NCBI GenBank assembly: GCA_948470475.1
Contig: OX419347.1
Coordinates: forward strand, 1,660,001 to 1,724,000
DNA: 64,000 nucleotides
Origin: Galaxea fascicularis
Taxonomy: Eukaryota > Cnidaria > Anthozoa > Scleractinia > Euphylliidae
Reading direction: 5' to 3'
A program made the translations under genes and the position numbers. Positions 23,616 through 37,200 of the stretch are shown piece by piece (the stretch's first letter is position 1; the number at the start of each line of letters is the position of its first letter). A model generated the notes under the pieces. The model searched no databases. It was not told where the DNA came from and was given only the letters and a program-made list of their open reading frames with translations.

Positions 23616-26600
23616 CTACAAAGAGAATAAACACTTAACCATTAGCTTGACCTTAGAACTGTAATGATCAACCGACCAAACTAACGTCCAACTCACACGA
23701 AGATGCTCGATCCTGGAAAGTAGCGCGGTTTATCAGACCAACAACCAAAGAAACAACTCTTTAAGCCTTACGGTGCATAACTCTCAAATGTTTTTCATAC
23801 ATCTCTTATGAAGCTCGTTGAGAGAGGTTGTGTTACCATCAAAGAAATATTATTCAGTAAACCACCCACCCACTCACCCAACCAGCTCTACCAATGTTAC
23901 CTGATATTCAGAAGCCAGACCAGACAGTTTGGTTTTAGGGTTGACGGCTGCGAGCTTCTTCACAGCGATGCGAATGTCATGTGCTGGGACTTCTGTGTTA
24001 CCACAGGTTAGCGCTTCAAGCAAAGCCATGTAAATGAAACCGTATTGTTCCTATGATAAAATCCTTGCATTAGAGAAGGAAAACCAAGCACAGTAAAGGC
24101 CGATTTACATGAGACCAAACTTGCACCTTGTCAAAATATCAACACTATTCTGAAATTGAAAGTATGCCAAGATGCCAATACAATACATCCTACAACAGAC
24201 TCTCCAAATTTAAGAACCTTGAAGCTATCTTTCTGAGTTACCGCTCATCCAATTTTCCCCGCAGGTAGAACAGGAATGCTTCTTGTCCCGAGTTGGTCAT
24301 TTGAGGTGTCAAATGACCAATGGATGTCATGTTAAAGTAAATAATGGTGGAAATAATGTCGTTGTGTTTCAATGTAATTAGGCAATTGTGTACTCGTATT
24401 TGTCGTTTGTATAAAGGGGGTAGTTTCTAAAGAAACTGTGGGGCTGCGTCGGTGGGGAAGTAGTACACAAAAATTTGGTATTATCAACAGAGTTGATAAA
24501 TGTAAATTGACCACCGTACAGGGATTCTAAAAGCTGACGTTTCGAGCGTTAGCCCTTCGTCAGAGCGAATCCAAAGGGCTAACGCTCGAAACGGATTTGT
24601 CGTTTGTAGCCGCACTTATTTTGGATATGGTGTTGACCAGCCCGATAGACAATAGCTTCTCTGGTAACTGTGCACTCTTTCATTTAGCTGTTCTTTGGCT
24701 GCAATATATTTATTTTTCTTTCAAAACCACTTTCTGTATAATTGCCATAGGGTTAATAAGAAAAAATGTAGAAAGTGCAGAATTCCATAAAAAAAGTAAA
24801 CCGTCAGCTTTTGTTAGTCATCACAGGATGATACTTCCGCTGCAATTCATCCCTACTGCAACGTTTTAACGTGTTTTGGTAAGTCTGGACAAGTCCTTTA
24901 ACGGAAGTGAGTACAGTGCAGTAACACTGCTTTGATGGCTGTCATACATGAAGCCTCACCTCTGTTTGGACCATGGAAATTCGATTCTTGCGCACCAGCT
25001 GAACGTAGTTGAACACGTCCACAACTTTCTTGTTCTGCGCACTCTCCATCATAGCATCAATTACAACGAAGGCACCAGTTCTTCCAACCCCAGCACTGGA
25101 AAAAACAGATTCAAACACGTATCCACTTACATCAAAGGAGCGAGGACAAGTGGCACAAAACAACAACAAGAACCAAAAACTCGAAGTAGTGAATCCGTTG
25201 CAAAAACTGCGATCTGCTTATTCTAAAAAGCTGGCCTTTTACTATGATTTCAAGATACGAAAGGGCAAACTTGTTGCAAAATTTTAGTCCTGGAAAAGTC
25301 TTCGTTTTTTTGTACGTAAGAAATTATAGCACCCGAAATTGGCCCGAAAACTTTCGGGAGTTTCGAGAAACGCGCGCCTGGTTTTCTCTAAAGTAAAATC
25401 AGCTTTTGGAGCACACGTCCTCACGTTCTCGGTCAACAAAATTCACGAATCCGATTGGCTTTCCAGTGGTTCCGGTGAGGAGGTCAACTCGGCTACACCC
25501 CGTGACTGTTACATACCTGCAATGTACCACCAGTGGAGCTTTGTTGTCCGTGTGCTTGGCGCGAACCTTCCTTCTCAGGCCAAGAACAGCGGTAGCATGA
25601 CGGGGAACGCCTTTATCCGGCCAGACGAGGAAATGAAACTGCTGAACTTGACGTCTTTTCTCTGATCCATTCTGGAGTTCAAAATAATAGTGCATGAAGA
25701 ATCGTGCAGCTGGTTCATTATTAAGCCCGGCTGCGCCTGTTTTAATCAAATAAATCTTTGAAATCGTAATGAGACACCATCGCTAATCGCTAATGGTCAA
25801 TGCGTCGGTCGGTTAGTCAGTCAGTCAGTCAGTCAGTCAGTCAGTCAGTAGTGTATCAACTTATTCTTGATATGTTGGATGTTATGCTCTACAAGGTGAA
25901 TCCACCGCGTTTATTACGTAGGACAAAGTCGCTGTAGCTTTTCAGAGTGGAGAAACAGATGGAAGGCGTCTAGACGGGTTCATACGTTGATTTGCTCTTG
26001 TATCCTTAGAAACAGGTGGGTAATATATGATAGGAAAAGGACCACATCTCTCTCACCTTGCATAGCACAAATGTGCGTATCGCATAGTCAGCAAAGGTTT
26101 CTGTTTTGTGATTGGTAACAGTGATGTCATGATAAGTCTCTGAGTTCTCCGGCCAATACTGGTGACACTTGGTCTGCAAAACGACAAATTATCAAAATTT
26201 ATTCCACGCCGCATTGTGAAGATTTACGGGGAACTTCTTAGACTGCTGGAAGTGTGTTTTTGGACAGTCAAGCGGACACGTGGAAACTCCGTGAAGCGAA
26301 ACGTGAAACGTGAAGCAAATGAGACGAAAGGGACTGGAGGGAGGCGGGGGAGGGGAGTGAAGGGAGAGGTGCCTCCCCCTCTTTATTTTTTATTCGCCTC
26401 AGTCTCCCCACCGTGTGATGGCTTGCTCTTTTCGCTTGACCGTCTACAAAGGGATAGTTATAGTCTAGACCTAAACGATGCCTTACCCGGCCATGTTCAA
26501 CAAGCCTTGTCAGCATCACAATAGTGCTCACATTCTCCAGCCAAATCATTCTCCAGAAGTCTTGAAAAGTACCAGGTACCGGGCCTGCCAGAACACAATT

Positions 26601-28216
26601 TCAAATCAAATTCAGTGTATACTCAAGAATTTAACACCTGTTCTGCAGAAAACCACTCACCTTGACAAGCAATGTAAGTCTTAGGCGTGCCATCATAACC
26701 CTAAGGAATAAATCAGAAGTTAATAATAATAACTCTAAAACTTATATAGCGCATGCTTCATGACAGAATGATCGCATGCACTTGAGTTGATTTTCCCTCA
26801 GTTTCGTTTGTGCAAGAGATATTGGTGGTCTTTACACTAGCTCTCAAGAAACAAAGAAACGTCTCAAGTTCATTAATTTGTTCCTGCTTAACGCTTCACT
26901 CGCAGCTCTTGCAAATACCTCAAGTTAACATAGGCTATGGGGAAATATCACGAGCAGACACCTTGTATATAATTAATTATCTCGGCTGACATGCTTGATC
27001 TGCCTCATGCAGCCGTGACAAACCGAAGACAATAGAAGAAACTGCAACTGGTGTGCGTCTCTCAAAACCTCGGAAATCATTTTAGGCCCCAGTAGTTATC
27101 AAGTCGCTTTTCTATCGTCTGCAACAAGCTTTTTAGGAACAAACTATCCCAATGTATTTCGCAACTTCGTTACTTGCTTTCTTAAAAATATTAGAAAATA
27201 GAATTCCGGGTGATGAACCTTATATACGTAAAATAGTTTAGAGGAACGCGCCTGGTTCGTAAAGATCGTTTTTAAACCCTTACTTGAATCCTTTATAGAG
27301 GTAGTGAGTCAAACTGCTTCGGTTTTTTTAAGCCTTTACTTTTGCTAAATAAAACTCAACAGGTCCCTCGTCTCCCTTGGGAACTTAGTGAAAGTAAGTT
27401 AAGTTTTTATTTAACGAGGGAACACAATCTTAGTGCCAAGACTACCCTTGATATTTAACTAAGTAAGTCGAAACAACGTCTAGAGAGTATAAAACTTCGT
27501 GTTGGAAAAGACATGTTCACAAGAAAAACAAACACTCTCAGGGCTCGATCTGTATACTTACATCCAGGTAATTTGCATTGTGGTAATCCGAGTGTTCAAC
27601 GCCTTCAATTAAAGGAAGCACTACACGAGAATGATCATCTGCAAACAGATTCAAGCATAAGAAAGGAGAATTTGCGCTATCAACATGTGTTACAATACTT
27701 TTCGTTAAGGCAAAACTTGATTCGATGATAGTTAAGATAGGGTGGTGAGAATGCGAGAAAGGTAAACAAGTCTCAAAGAGAAACTTATAGATTCGTCAAC
27801 AGCGCCTCCAGTTAATGAGTGCAAAACAGTAGAGGAGGGAGTATCAGAAGTACTATAGTCCGTTGAGGTTTTAGTATCCCATTGGCTACTCTTCACCTTT
27901 GTTGCAATGACCTAAGACACCTTAGCGCATCAGCGTACTGCAAAAAGGTTTTCACTTACAGGCAATGATGTTTCCATATCGATTTTTGCTCTTGTTTTCG
28001 GGTTTCTTGGCAACATCCCAAGCGAACTGCTGGCCAGTCACAAGGAGCTGAAAAATAGGGAAGGATCACTGATTAATTGACTGACTGTCTGATTATGACC
28101 AACTGACGTATTGACGGATGGATGGACGGACTTACCGACTAACCGACTGACTGTCGAACTGACTACCGGACTGACCGACCGACCTACCGGCCGACCAGCC
28201 GATCGACCGATCGGCA

Positions 28217-28248
<32 letters not shown>

Positions 28249-31200
28249 AGACCGACACTTGCCAAACAAGTGCACCTCAGAACTACGCAAACATTTGTTT
28301 TTGTTGTTTTGTTGTCGCTCTTGTTGTTACTGCTGTTGTTGTTGTTGTTGTCGTTATGTGTTACCTAGGTACATACCTTATACTGACTCGCAAATCCAGC
28401 GTTCTTGTCTCTCTTCAAGCGAGTAACATACTCGGAGAATTGGCTCACAGGAATTGGCTTAGGCGTATCATCAGCCTCCTCTGGCGCGGTGTTGCCGTAT
28501 ATTGGTTCACTTGTTTCCCGCAACGTCTCGCCTTGAAGAAAGCAAAAAAGCGACCATATACAACTTAAACTCTAAATTGTTCGGGAGGTCCCTCTGAAGG
28601 CCGTCCTTACGATCTACTTGTCTTTTGATCCGAATCCACGCACTACAGCAGCCCCCCCCCCCAACTCATCCCCCCCTCCCTCGCGCGGGAGCTCCCTCTG
28701 AAGGCCGTCCTCACGATCTACTTTACTTGTCTCGCATATAATTATGAATAACTGCTCTTTTTGATCCGACTCCACGCACAACAGCAGCCCCCCCCCCCCC
28801 CCCTCCCGCGTCCACGGTAGAAAAAGCTATGCACACCATCCGTTCAAGCACTAGAAAAATATAAAAATACCTTCTGCGTCTGGCTCCTCTCCTTTGGGGG
28901 TACTCTCTCGAGAAGCTCCACCATCTGGTACCAAAGTATCATAGGCACCATTAACATTCACAGCAGTCATGGCGTGAGTTTCACTTGATTTTGAAGTGCG
29001 CTCATCTGTTCTACGGCGCCTGCAAACATTATCAACACTGGCATCACGTCCCCAAAAATCATATTTTGTTAGGACAACAAGACCTCACAGGATTGGTCGA
29101 AAAAAAAAAAGACAAACAATCAAAACAATGGAACCTGACCGTGAAACAACAGAGCTGTACCCTATGAAGATCCAATGAAATCAGGTGTTATAGAGGTGCA
29201 GTCAATTGCCACGCCACTGTCAGAAACCTCTTATTTCATTGGTTCTTATTAACACGAAGCTCCATTGTTTCAGGGCTAAGCTCCATTGTTTCTGTTGTTT
29301 GTTTATTGTTTTCTCAGCCTATCATGTGAGTTGTTGCGAGAGCTGCGTGCCGCCTCGGTGCAGTCCTTCACAACACAGTGGGAACCACGTGAACAAAACA
29401 AAGAGTAAAACAGAACAAGGTTACCTTCTCCAGAAAATTACACCGACCACGGCCGCCACCAAAACCAGAATTAAAACAACAACAACTGAAGCAGCTATCG
29501 CAGCAGTAGGTGCTCCACCCTGTCCCTTGGCAGTTGTGTCTAAAACACACAAAGACGTTTGCTAAGTAAACATAATTAAAAAATATATGAAAGAGCTTTA
29601 GAAGACCTTATTATACAGAAAATATTCAAGCTCATTAATCCTCCCCGGACTACCTTACAGTGAACTATTATTCCGTTGTTAAGAATTTTACGAATAATGG
29701 TTTTTGTTGAATACTCTCAGTAGGATTTTGAAACAAGAACATTGAAGACCTTAGAATAAAAATAAGAGATATTGAATCCCATTTACCCTCTGTGGCAGCC
29801 TTAAGAGGGGACGTCTTCAATTCACGAGAGTGAAGCACTATAACAGTGGAGCATCCCGTTATATCGACTCGAACCTAGAATTTACTGTTCAAACGCGGCA
29901 ACGTCCGTTGTCAGTCACATCATGCTTCATGTTAAATGTTCTCGACATGTCTTCGAACGACTTCACAAAATGGCGGTTATTACTCAAGCCTCAATATCAA
30001 CATGTTTATTCTCCTTACTACTGTAAAAACGTTTCTTTTAGTACAAGTGGAAAGAATTTGTTTAATATCAAGATCACTTATTGACACTGTGATTACGTTG
30101 TCTCTTTCCATGATAAGGTAAATATTGGGACAGTAATACACCACGAAACCGCAAAAGGAATTCGGTTCTAGAGTATGGAGAGTTTTCAGTGAATAAACTT
30201 AAAACTATGGAAAGGCCAATACGGTTGTGATTAAAGTTAAGCTAACTGTGATAGTCACTCACTAGATTTGAAAGCTCATGTTTCGGTACTAAGCAGAGAA
30301 GTCACGAACAATTTCGCAAGGATCCGCCAAAACTGAACGCGTTTTTTTCGGTTAAAGCGATTTAATCAAAACAGAATCGGTTTTTCACACCTATTACTGT
30401 AACTATAACGATGTACTGACCTTTCTCCACCTCTATCTTGGCGATGAGTACTCCTTTGCTGACAAGAAATTGGTCTTCAGTAGAACGTTTCTGAAGAATG
30501 GAAAACAACAGTAAACAATTGCGTTCCACAACTGTAACAGAATAACAGTTATGGATTTTTTTTCTCTATTTCAGCGCACGTAACAGAAAAAAAGGTACTT
30601 TAAGATAAAACAACGTAATCTAATTATTTTACAATAATCGTAAGTTTACCGATTATACTAAAATATTTCAACAAACAGCACCGTCACTGATTGGCAAAGA
30701 GCCAAAGGCCTAAACTTTGTTCATGGATTTTCTACAGTATATGGCACAGAAAAGCAAGTTAAAGAGAACAAAAAACAACCGTAAATGAAAAGCTGAAAGT
30801 TTAATGACATCAAGAACTTTAGCCATATTTCTTTCACTCTTCAAAGACATTTCGAAGTTTTCTTAGATTGTCTGTTATCTCGTCTTTCTTCTAGGAAGTT
30901 GCTGTGTCACGTCTCTAGTCACCCATCTGCTTAAACTGGATTCCAAATGTACAAGATACGTGTTTCAAATGAGAACCGTAAAAAACAAACACACACACAA
31001 AAAAAACAACTCTGGCCAATCACAAAAAGACGCAAACAGCGAAATACGCCAATAAGAATTCAAACTTATTTCATGTAATCGAATAAACAAAAAAACGAAA
31101 CCTAAAGTGAAAACCGCTCTATTTACTCCAATGAACTGTTTGCCAGTTTGCTAAAGATAAATAAATAAATAAATATATATATATATATAAACAACATTAC

Positions 31201-34200
31201 AATTAAAAACTGATAGACCTGTGGCCTTCCCAAATGTAAATCACCTCAAATCAAATCAAATGTTGGTTTTTGAGGAGAGGGGAAAACCGGAGTACCCGGA
31301 GAAAAGAGAACCAACAAACGCAGCCCACATATAACGTATTGACAATGGTGGAAGGCGAGCGCTCTTACTACTGCGCCAACCCTGCTCTCCCAGATAATAA
31401 TTAGAAAATCATTTTAGTCATTTCTGACGTACAATGTACCATACCTTCGACTTGAGAGTTAATGCCCTGGAGTAGATATTATACTTTTGTCCACTCGACA
31501 GCTCCTTATTAACAAAACCATCGTACTCCTTTCCATCTCCAAGAGCAAAAACCAGAGACGGATTCACATCACCAGAAGGAATTTGAGCGGCAATATAAAG
31601 ATCTGATCCTAAGTTGGTCCAGTCAGTCACAGTGTCAGTCGATTCCTCCACAAGATGCACCAGAACTTGGTAAAAGCTGCAAACAGGAAGTACCAACCAT
31701 ATGTAAGGAAATTGTAGGATCAAACTAATGCCTGCATTTCAGTCTTGTGATCGACAACTGAATATTGTTGCCCACTGAAACCAGAGAGTGTCGGCCGATT
31801 GAATATCGGCTGATAGTTGCTCGTCGGATATTTGGTGTTATAAAAACAAATATGAACCTTGTTGTTGTTGGAGCGCCGAAATTTAGAGGATATTATAATT
31901 GTTTGGACGGCGAAAGACAGTGAGTAGCAAAACGTCTTCAAATTAAAGATAAAATTCCTCACTTCAGCCACTTCGCGGAGAAAAGAACGCGTATTTTATA
32001 GCCGAGTAGTAGCACTAGTCTTGTTATATCTGCAAAATCTAAAACAAGGTTCTGTTACCACTACCCACTGCTCCCGCTTTCAAAATTCTGGCAGCCCTCA
32101 TGCGCGCTGGGGTTTTTAATCAATATCAGTGTCTGGGCAACTGTGTACCTACCCCTCGCCTAACCCAACATTAACATTAACTCACTAACTTAGGGGAGGG
32201 GTAGGTGCGCAGTTGCCCAGATACTGACATTGATCCAGCGCACCTACCCCTCCCCTAACCCAAGATTAACACTGATTTATTAACTTATTATAACTTGTTG
32301 TGTTAGGGGAGGGATACTAGCCCATGACTGACATTGATCCAGGATTTTTAAAACTTCTGGAGTAGAGTAGTATTAAAACGCTTCGTTTCATGGCAATATC
32401 AAGTATTAGTATATACCACACAAGTGAATAGTGCCTTTCGCGCCTTCTGATTGGTTAACTCGGAGGTGATTAGCAAAGTACTATCCACCTCCGAGCAGCC
32501 GAAGAGAAGCAAACTGGCTTTCCGTTTCAGTTTCCGAAGAGGAAATTATCTGAATACACGCTAGTTATTCATCTTGTGTGGCATATACTAAAACAATTCA
32601 TGATCCACCTCAGTGTCGGTGAAAGTGGTGAATATGTAAATATCCACCACTATTCACCTTCACTTCGGTGAAAGTATTATTAAAAATTCAATACTAAAAC
32701 AACTTCCATCCAATCGAAATCTTGACATCACTTGAATGATAAGATACCTAATAGGTCCATTGTTCTGAGGTGCAGCCCTAAAAGTCACATTGACAGGTAA
32801 ATCAGTTACAGTGAGATCCGGGGCCGGTTTACTAGGAACTGGAGGAAGGGGGACTGCAAGTAACAACGCAATAGATCAGGATAAGCACAGCCATCGATAA
32901 CGAGTAAACGATAACAAAATCTCTCATTTAAGATTTCCTAGAAATATTAAATCACCGGTCAAATGTAATGTTCTTGGTCAAAACAAAAATACACAGCTAG
33001 AAGATAATTTTGGCAAAAAAATTAATCAACCTCAGGAGTTGAATGAGTCTTTTCAGTTCCACTAAATTCAGCATATTACTCTGCATAATCAAACCAAAAG
33101 AGATGCACTGTGTGATAGTTATTGCAGTTTAAAAGTGACATATCATGTTTGGGAAGGATTCACCGATAGCTCATCTGATTTTGAGCATCGTATCGTTTTG
33201 TTTTGTAGTGCAATAGTGATGCTCCGTGTACAATGCTTCTGTAACAAAATGACTGTACGTACCGACGTTTGACACTGTAATGTTACAAAAATCTTCCACC
33301 TACCATCCTTTGGCGTTTCGCTTGATACCATTGAGCTATTTTCACCAGGACCACAGTGTGTTGTAGCAATTATCACAAACTTGTACTTTGTACCCGGATA
33401 CAGGTCCTTAACCGTTGATGTCAAAGACTTCGTTTCTACTTTTCCAGCATGTTTGAAGTTCGGATAATAATCTTTATTGCCTTCATAGATAACCTGGGGC
33501 ATACAAGTAGAAAGATAAATCCCATGAATACTGCTGAGATAATTTTAAACCCAGACCCCTTCTAGGTGAGCGCCAGGGCGGTGTTTTTCAGACGCGGAAC
33601 CCGGGGATTTTATTAACAGAAGGGCCAAGGGGACTGGTTGACACCATGTGAGACAGTTCTACCTTAAAGTAATGTTTGCTTGTTGGTTTCTTGTTTTGGA
33701 AACACGAAAATCTTGAAACATCCATTTCTACTTCTCGAAAACTTTGGTTGGATGGATTTACGCAAACGATCGAGATTTCGTCTGAAAGGAGAAACGTCTG
33801 ACGCAAAGGAAAAGATCTATATTCATCACCTGTGAACCTTCAAAGAATGCTCAGAGGATGTAATAACAAAAGTATACTACAATAGTTTCGTTTGCCTGTA
33901 GATCGCCGACACAAACATCATATTACCGTGTATTTCTCCACATCGTTCCCGTATAGCATAGGTTTATTCCACAGTAAGGTCACGGCTCTTTCCTCTGTGT
34001 TTTCAGTTCTGACGTTACTTGGTGGACCAGGGGCTGGAGAAATGAAATGTGTATCACGTGTTACGATAACCAAGGATCAAATGTTTAGAACCTAATTCAG
34101 CTCGTGAAACAAATCCTTAGCTGTGGCCGTCAAACAACTACTCACTTTCCTCGTGAACGTTATGCAAGGCTATAATAACAAATGCCATTTGGGCTATAGG

Positions 34201-37200
34201 GGTGTGTTGGTTTTATTTAAGAGTGATCACGGTTCACCACAAAAAGCCTGAATCAGGATAGCTTTTAATTGGTTATATTGTTGCTATGTTAACCTATCAC
34301 ATCGCGAAAATAACCATAGATTGGGTGATTATTTGTATACCACTGTTGTAGCATCAACTAATAAACAGCGGTATTATTGATCTATTTAAACATAATAAGT
34401 GATGGAAAAACCCAATTTCACCCACATTTCTGTGGGTATGATCACCTTAAAGAAACCTATGGATCTGCCCTGTCTTGTGGGGATGGGTGCTGCACTGTAA
34501 AAGGTGGGTTTAAAGTCTTTGACTCTATGAAGTTCAGTTATATTTCTCAAATGCGAGTGGTATTTACTTAGCAGCATCTGCCCGTCAAGAGGGTGCTGAT
34601 GAAAACGATTTAGAGTGGGCTTGACGGCAATTCATACATGTATAAAACCTATTGAACATTTGTTTTTCCATGCTCTGCTTAATATGGTTGGAAAACGAAT
34701 GTTCCTGACTTTCAAATTTATTAATGGACCCCAGCTACTTGAATGAAACCTGTTCAAATTTGTGTTAGGTAGCTCTAATTATTTGGTGCATGTGTCAATT
34801 AGTACAATACAGCAATCCTATTAAAATCTATCAAACGTACTTTCAAATCAAGCGTAACTAACCTGTGGTCATGATAGCCACAGGGAGACTACCAAAGATT
34901 CCAGGGCCAGCCGAAGTGTAAGCGCGTACTTTGACCTTATAGGTAGAACAAGATGTCAAGCCGTGTAACACTGCAAATACTTCTGTTGTGTTCTTTAACA
35001 CAACTCCTGCTGCATTTCTCGAGCTGGCAACCCTGTTGCGCTCCACTTCATAAGCCTTCACATCACCGTTGCTCTTTTCTCTGGAGAGAGGATCCCAGCT
35101 TATTTTGTATGTCGTCTCGTTGATTCTTTGTGATGTGATGTTCTGTGGTGCAATGCTTGGTCCTGAAAAGAAGTTCACGATTTTTGTCATAAATGGCATT
35201 AAATACAGTTGGCCTGAATGCGTAAATAACATCTTGATCAAAATGTACATGGACAGGTCGGACAATGGGGCCTTGTTTCTTACGTGCACAACACGACATA
35301 AACTTGAATTCTACCCACTTGATTGCGGGTACAGTTAATCAATTAAACACCTCACGGTTAACAATCTGTCCTGTGGGAGGGAAAGCTGGGTGTATATGAC
35401 ACGTGGACTGCACGCTTCAGTCTATAATCGGACGTGACATCAGCAAATAAAATAGAACGACAGCAAATCGGAAGCTCGATTACGTGTCTTGGTGTTTTGC
35501 ACATGATAAACGTAACAAACTTAGATCACGGCAAACAAGGGAAGATTATGTCAACTTTCCCTACAATGACATATGAATAACAACATGCCATGATCTAATG
35601 CATGCAGGCAAATCAGAACCTCACTTACTGTACACTGGTACTTGCTTTGCCCCAGTTGCATTGGGGCCCGGTTTGATAGTTTCAGCCCTAACAGTGACAG
35701 TGTATCTCAGTCCACCAAGAACATCAAAGCTGTAGCTCAAGGTACTACCATCCGTGGTGTGTTGACTTGACATGACCTTGCCATCATAGTTGTAGCTGTG
35801 CGCAAGTGTGTATCTTTTGATAACACCATTTTCTTCAGCAGGTTTGTCCCATGAGACCGTCATTCGTGGTCTGGTGTTTTCAGTCGGTTTGATAAAGTTA
35901 AACTGGAGATGCCGTGGTTCAGAGGGTGCTACAAAGAAGTTAGAAATTAATACAACAAAACTTAAATCACATATGAGTTTATTGGATATTCAAGCGGTCT
36001 AAATCTATGTTAAGCTGGTTACTGCAACTTCCTTGAGAATCATGTGCTGACGAAAGAGTCGCAAATAAAGACAGTCGTTACAGAGCTGGCCCAACAACCA
36101 AAATGTAGGATTTTGCTACAAGGATCGAAGTGAGCTACAGCTTAAGATGAAATATAAACCGGCGTGGATAATTACTCTTTTAATTTTTTTTTTTGGAGGG
36201 AGGGGGGAGCAGAAAGCAAAATTCCACAACTTCCTGGTTTTAATTCTGCAGGACAAAGTTATTACTTTTGATGCTCAGGTTACCAGTTAGGGGTCATACA
36301 GGGCAAATCATATCAGACTACTGAAGAAACACTTTTTTCTCTTCGATCGCTTCTGCGATCCACCGTTTTTCAACAATTACACATAACGATTACCGGACCC
36401 TGTATTCTGTGAATGAGTCAGAGGCATGCACAGTCAGGTTCGATAATACAACACCTATCAAAAATCAAACTTAAATACTATGCAACTAAATTCTCATTAC
36501 CACAAATCAATTTTGAAAACTAGAAACTGCAGCAATAGAAAAAGCTTTTTTGTCAACTATTAAAAATGAAGAACTTACAAACAACAAAAGTGGACGTTCG
36601 CCTTGAAAACAAAAAAGTCCAACCTCTCTTCTTGGATGTTTTTTTTTTTAAGTATTCCGTCGTAGAAATCCCGGCCGTAACTCTTCAATTCTCTTAAATT
36701 TAATCCCATTTTAACGAGAGAGAGAGAGCTTATAACCTCCAGACTGGCATGAAACGGTTATTAATAATAATTAGTAGTTTTATCAAACTTGTGTGCGCGA
36801 TACGAGTTACAGTGAATCAACTGTAACGTGAACAGTTAAAGAACCTGCCGGACTTAACTGAAATAACAAAACCTCGGAGACTGTATTCTTTACACTTAGA
36901 ATCAGAAGTCAACGATACCTTCTAATTTGATCATAAGATCAATACATGAAATAACTGCAAACGAGTAAACAAATTGATAACTTACCGTCCTGATGTGTTC
37001 GGGTTTCCTTCTCAGGACTCCAAGGCCCGGGAAAGTTCCTGTTACGCACACGCATGTTTACAAAGTATTTAGTCCATATCTTCAGATTCTGTATTGTGTG
37101 AGAGGTTGCTGAATCTGGTACAATTACTGTCTGGTTTACAGAGGTCCCTTCTTTTCTATAGGCGATGGTATATCCAGCAAGAGGCCCGTTTAACTTATCA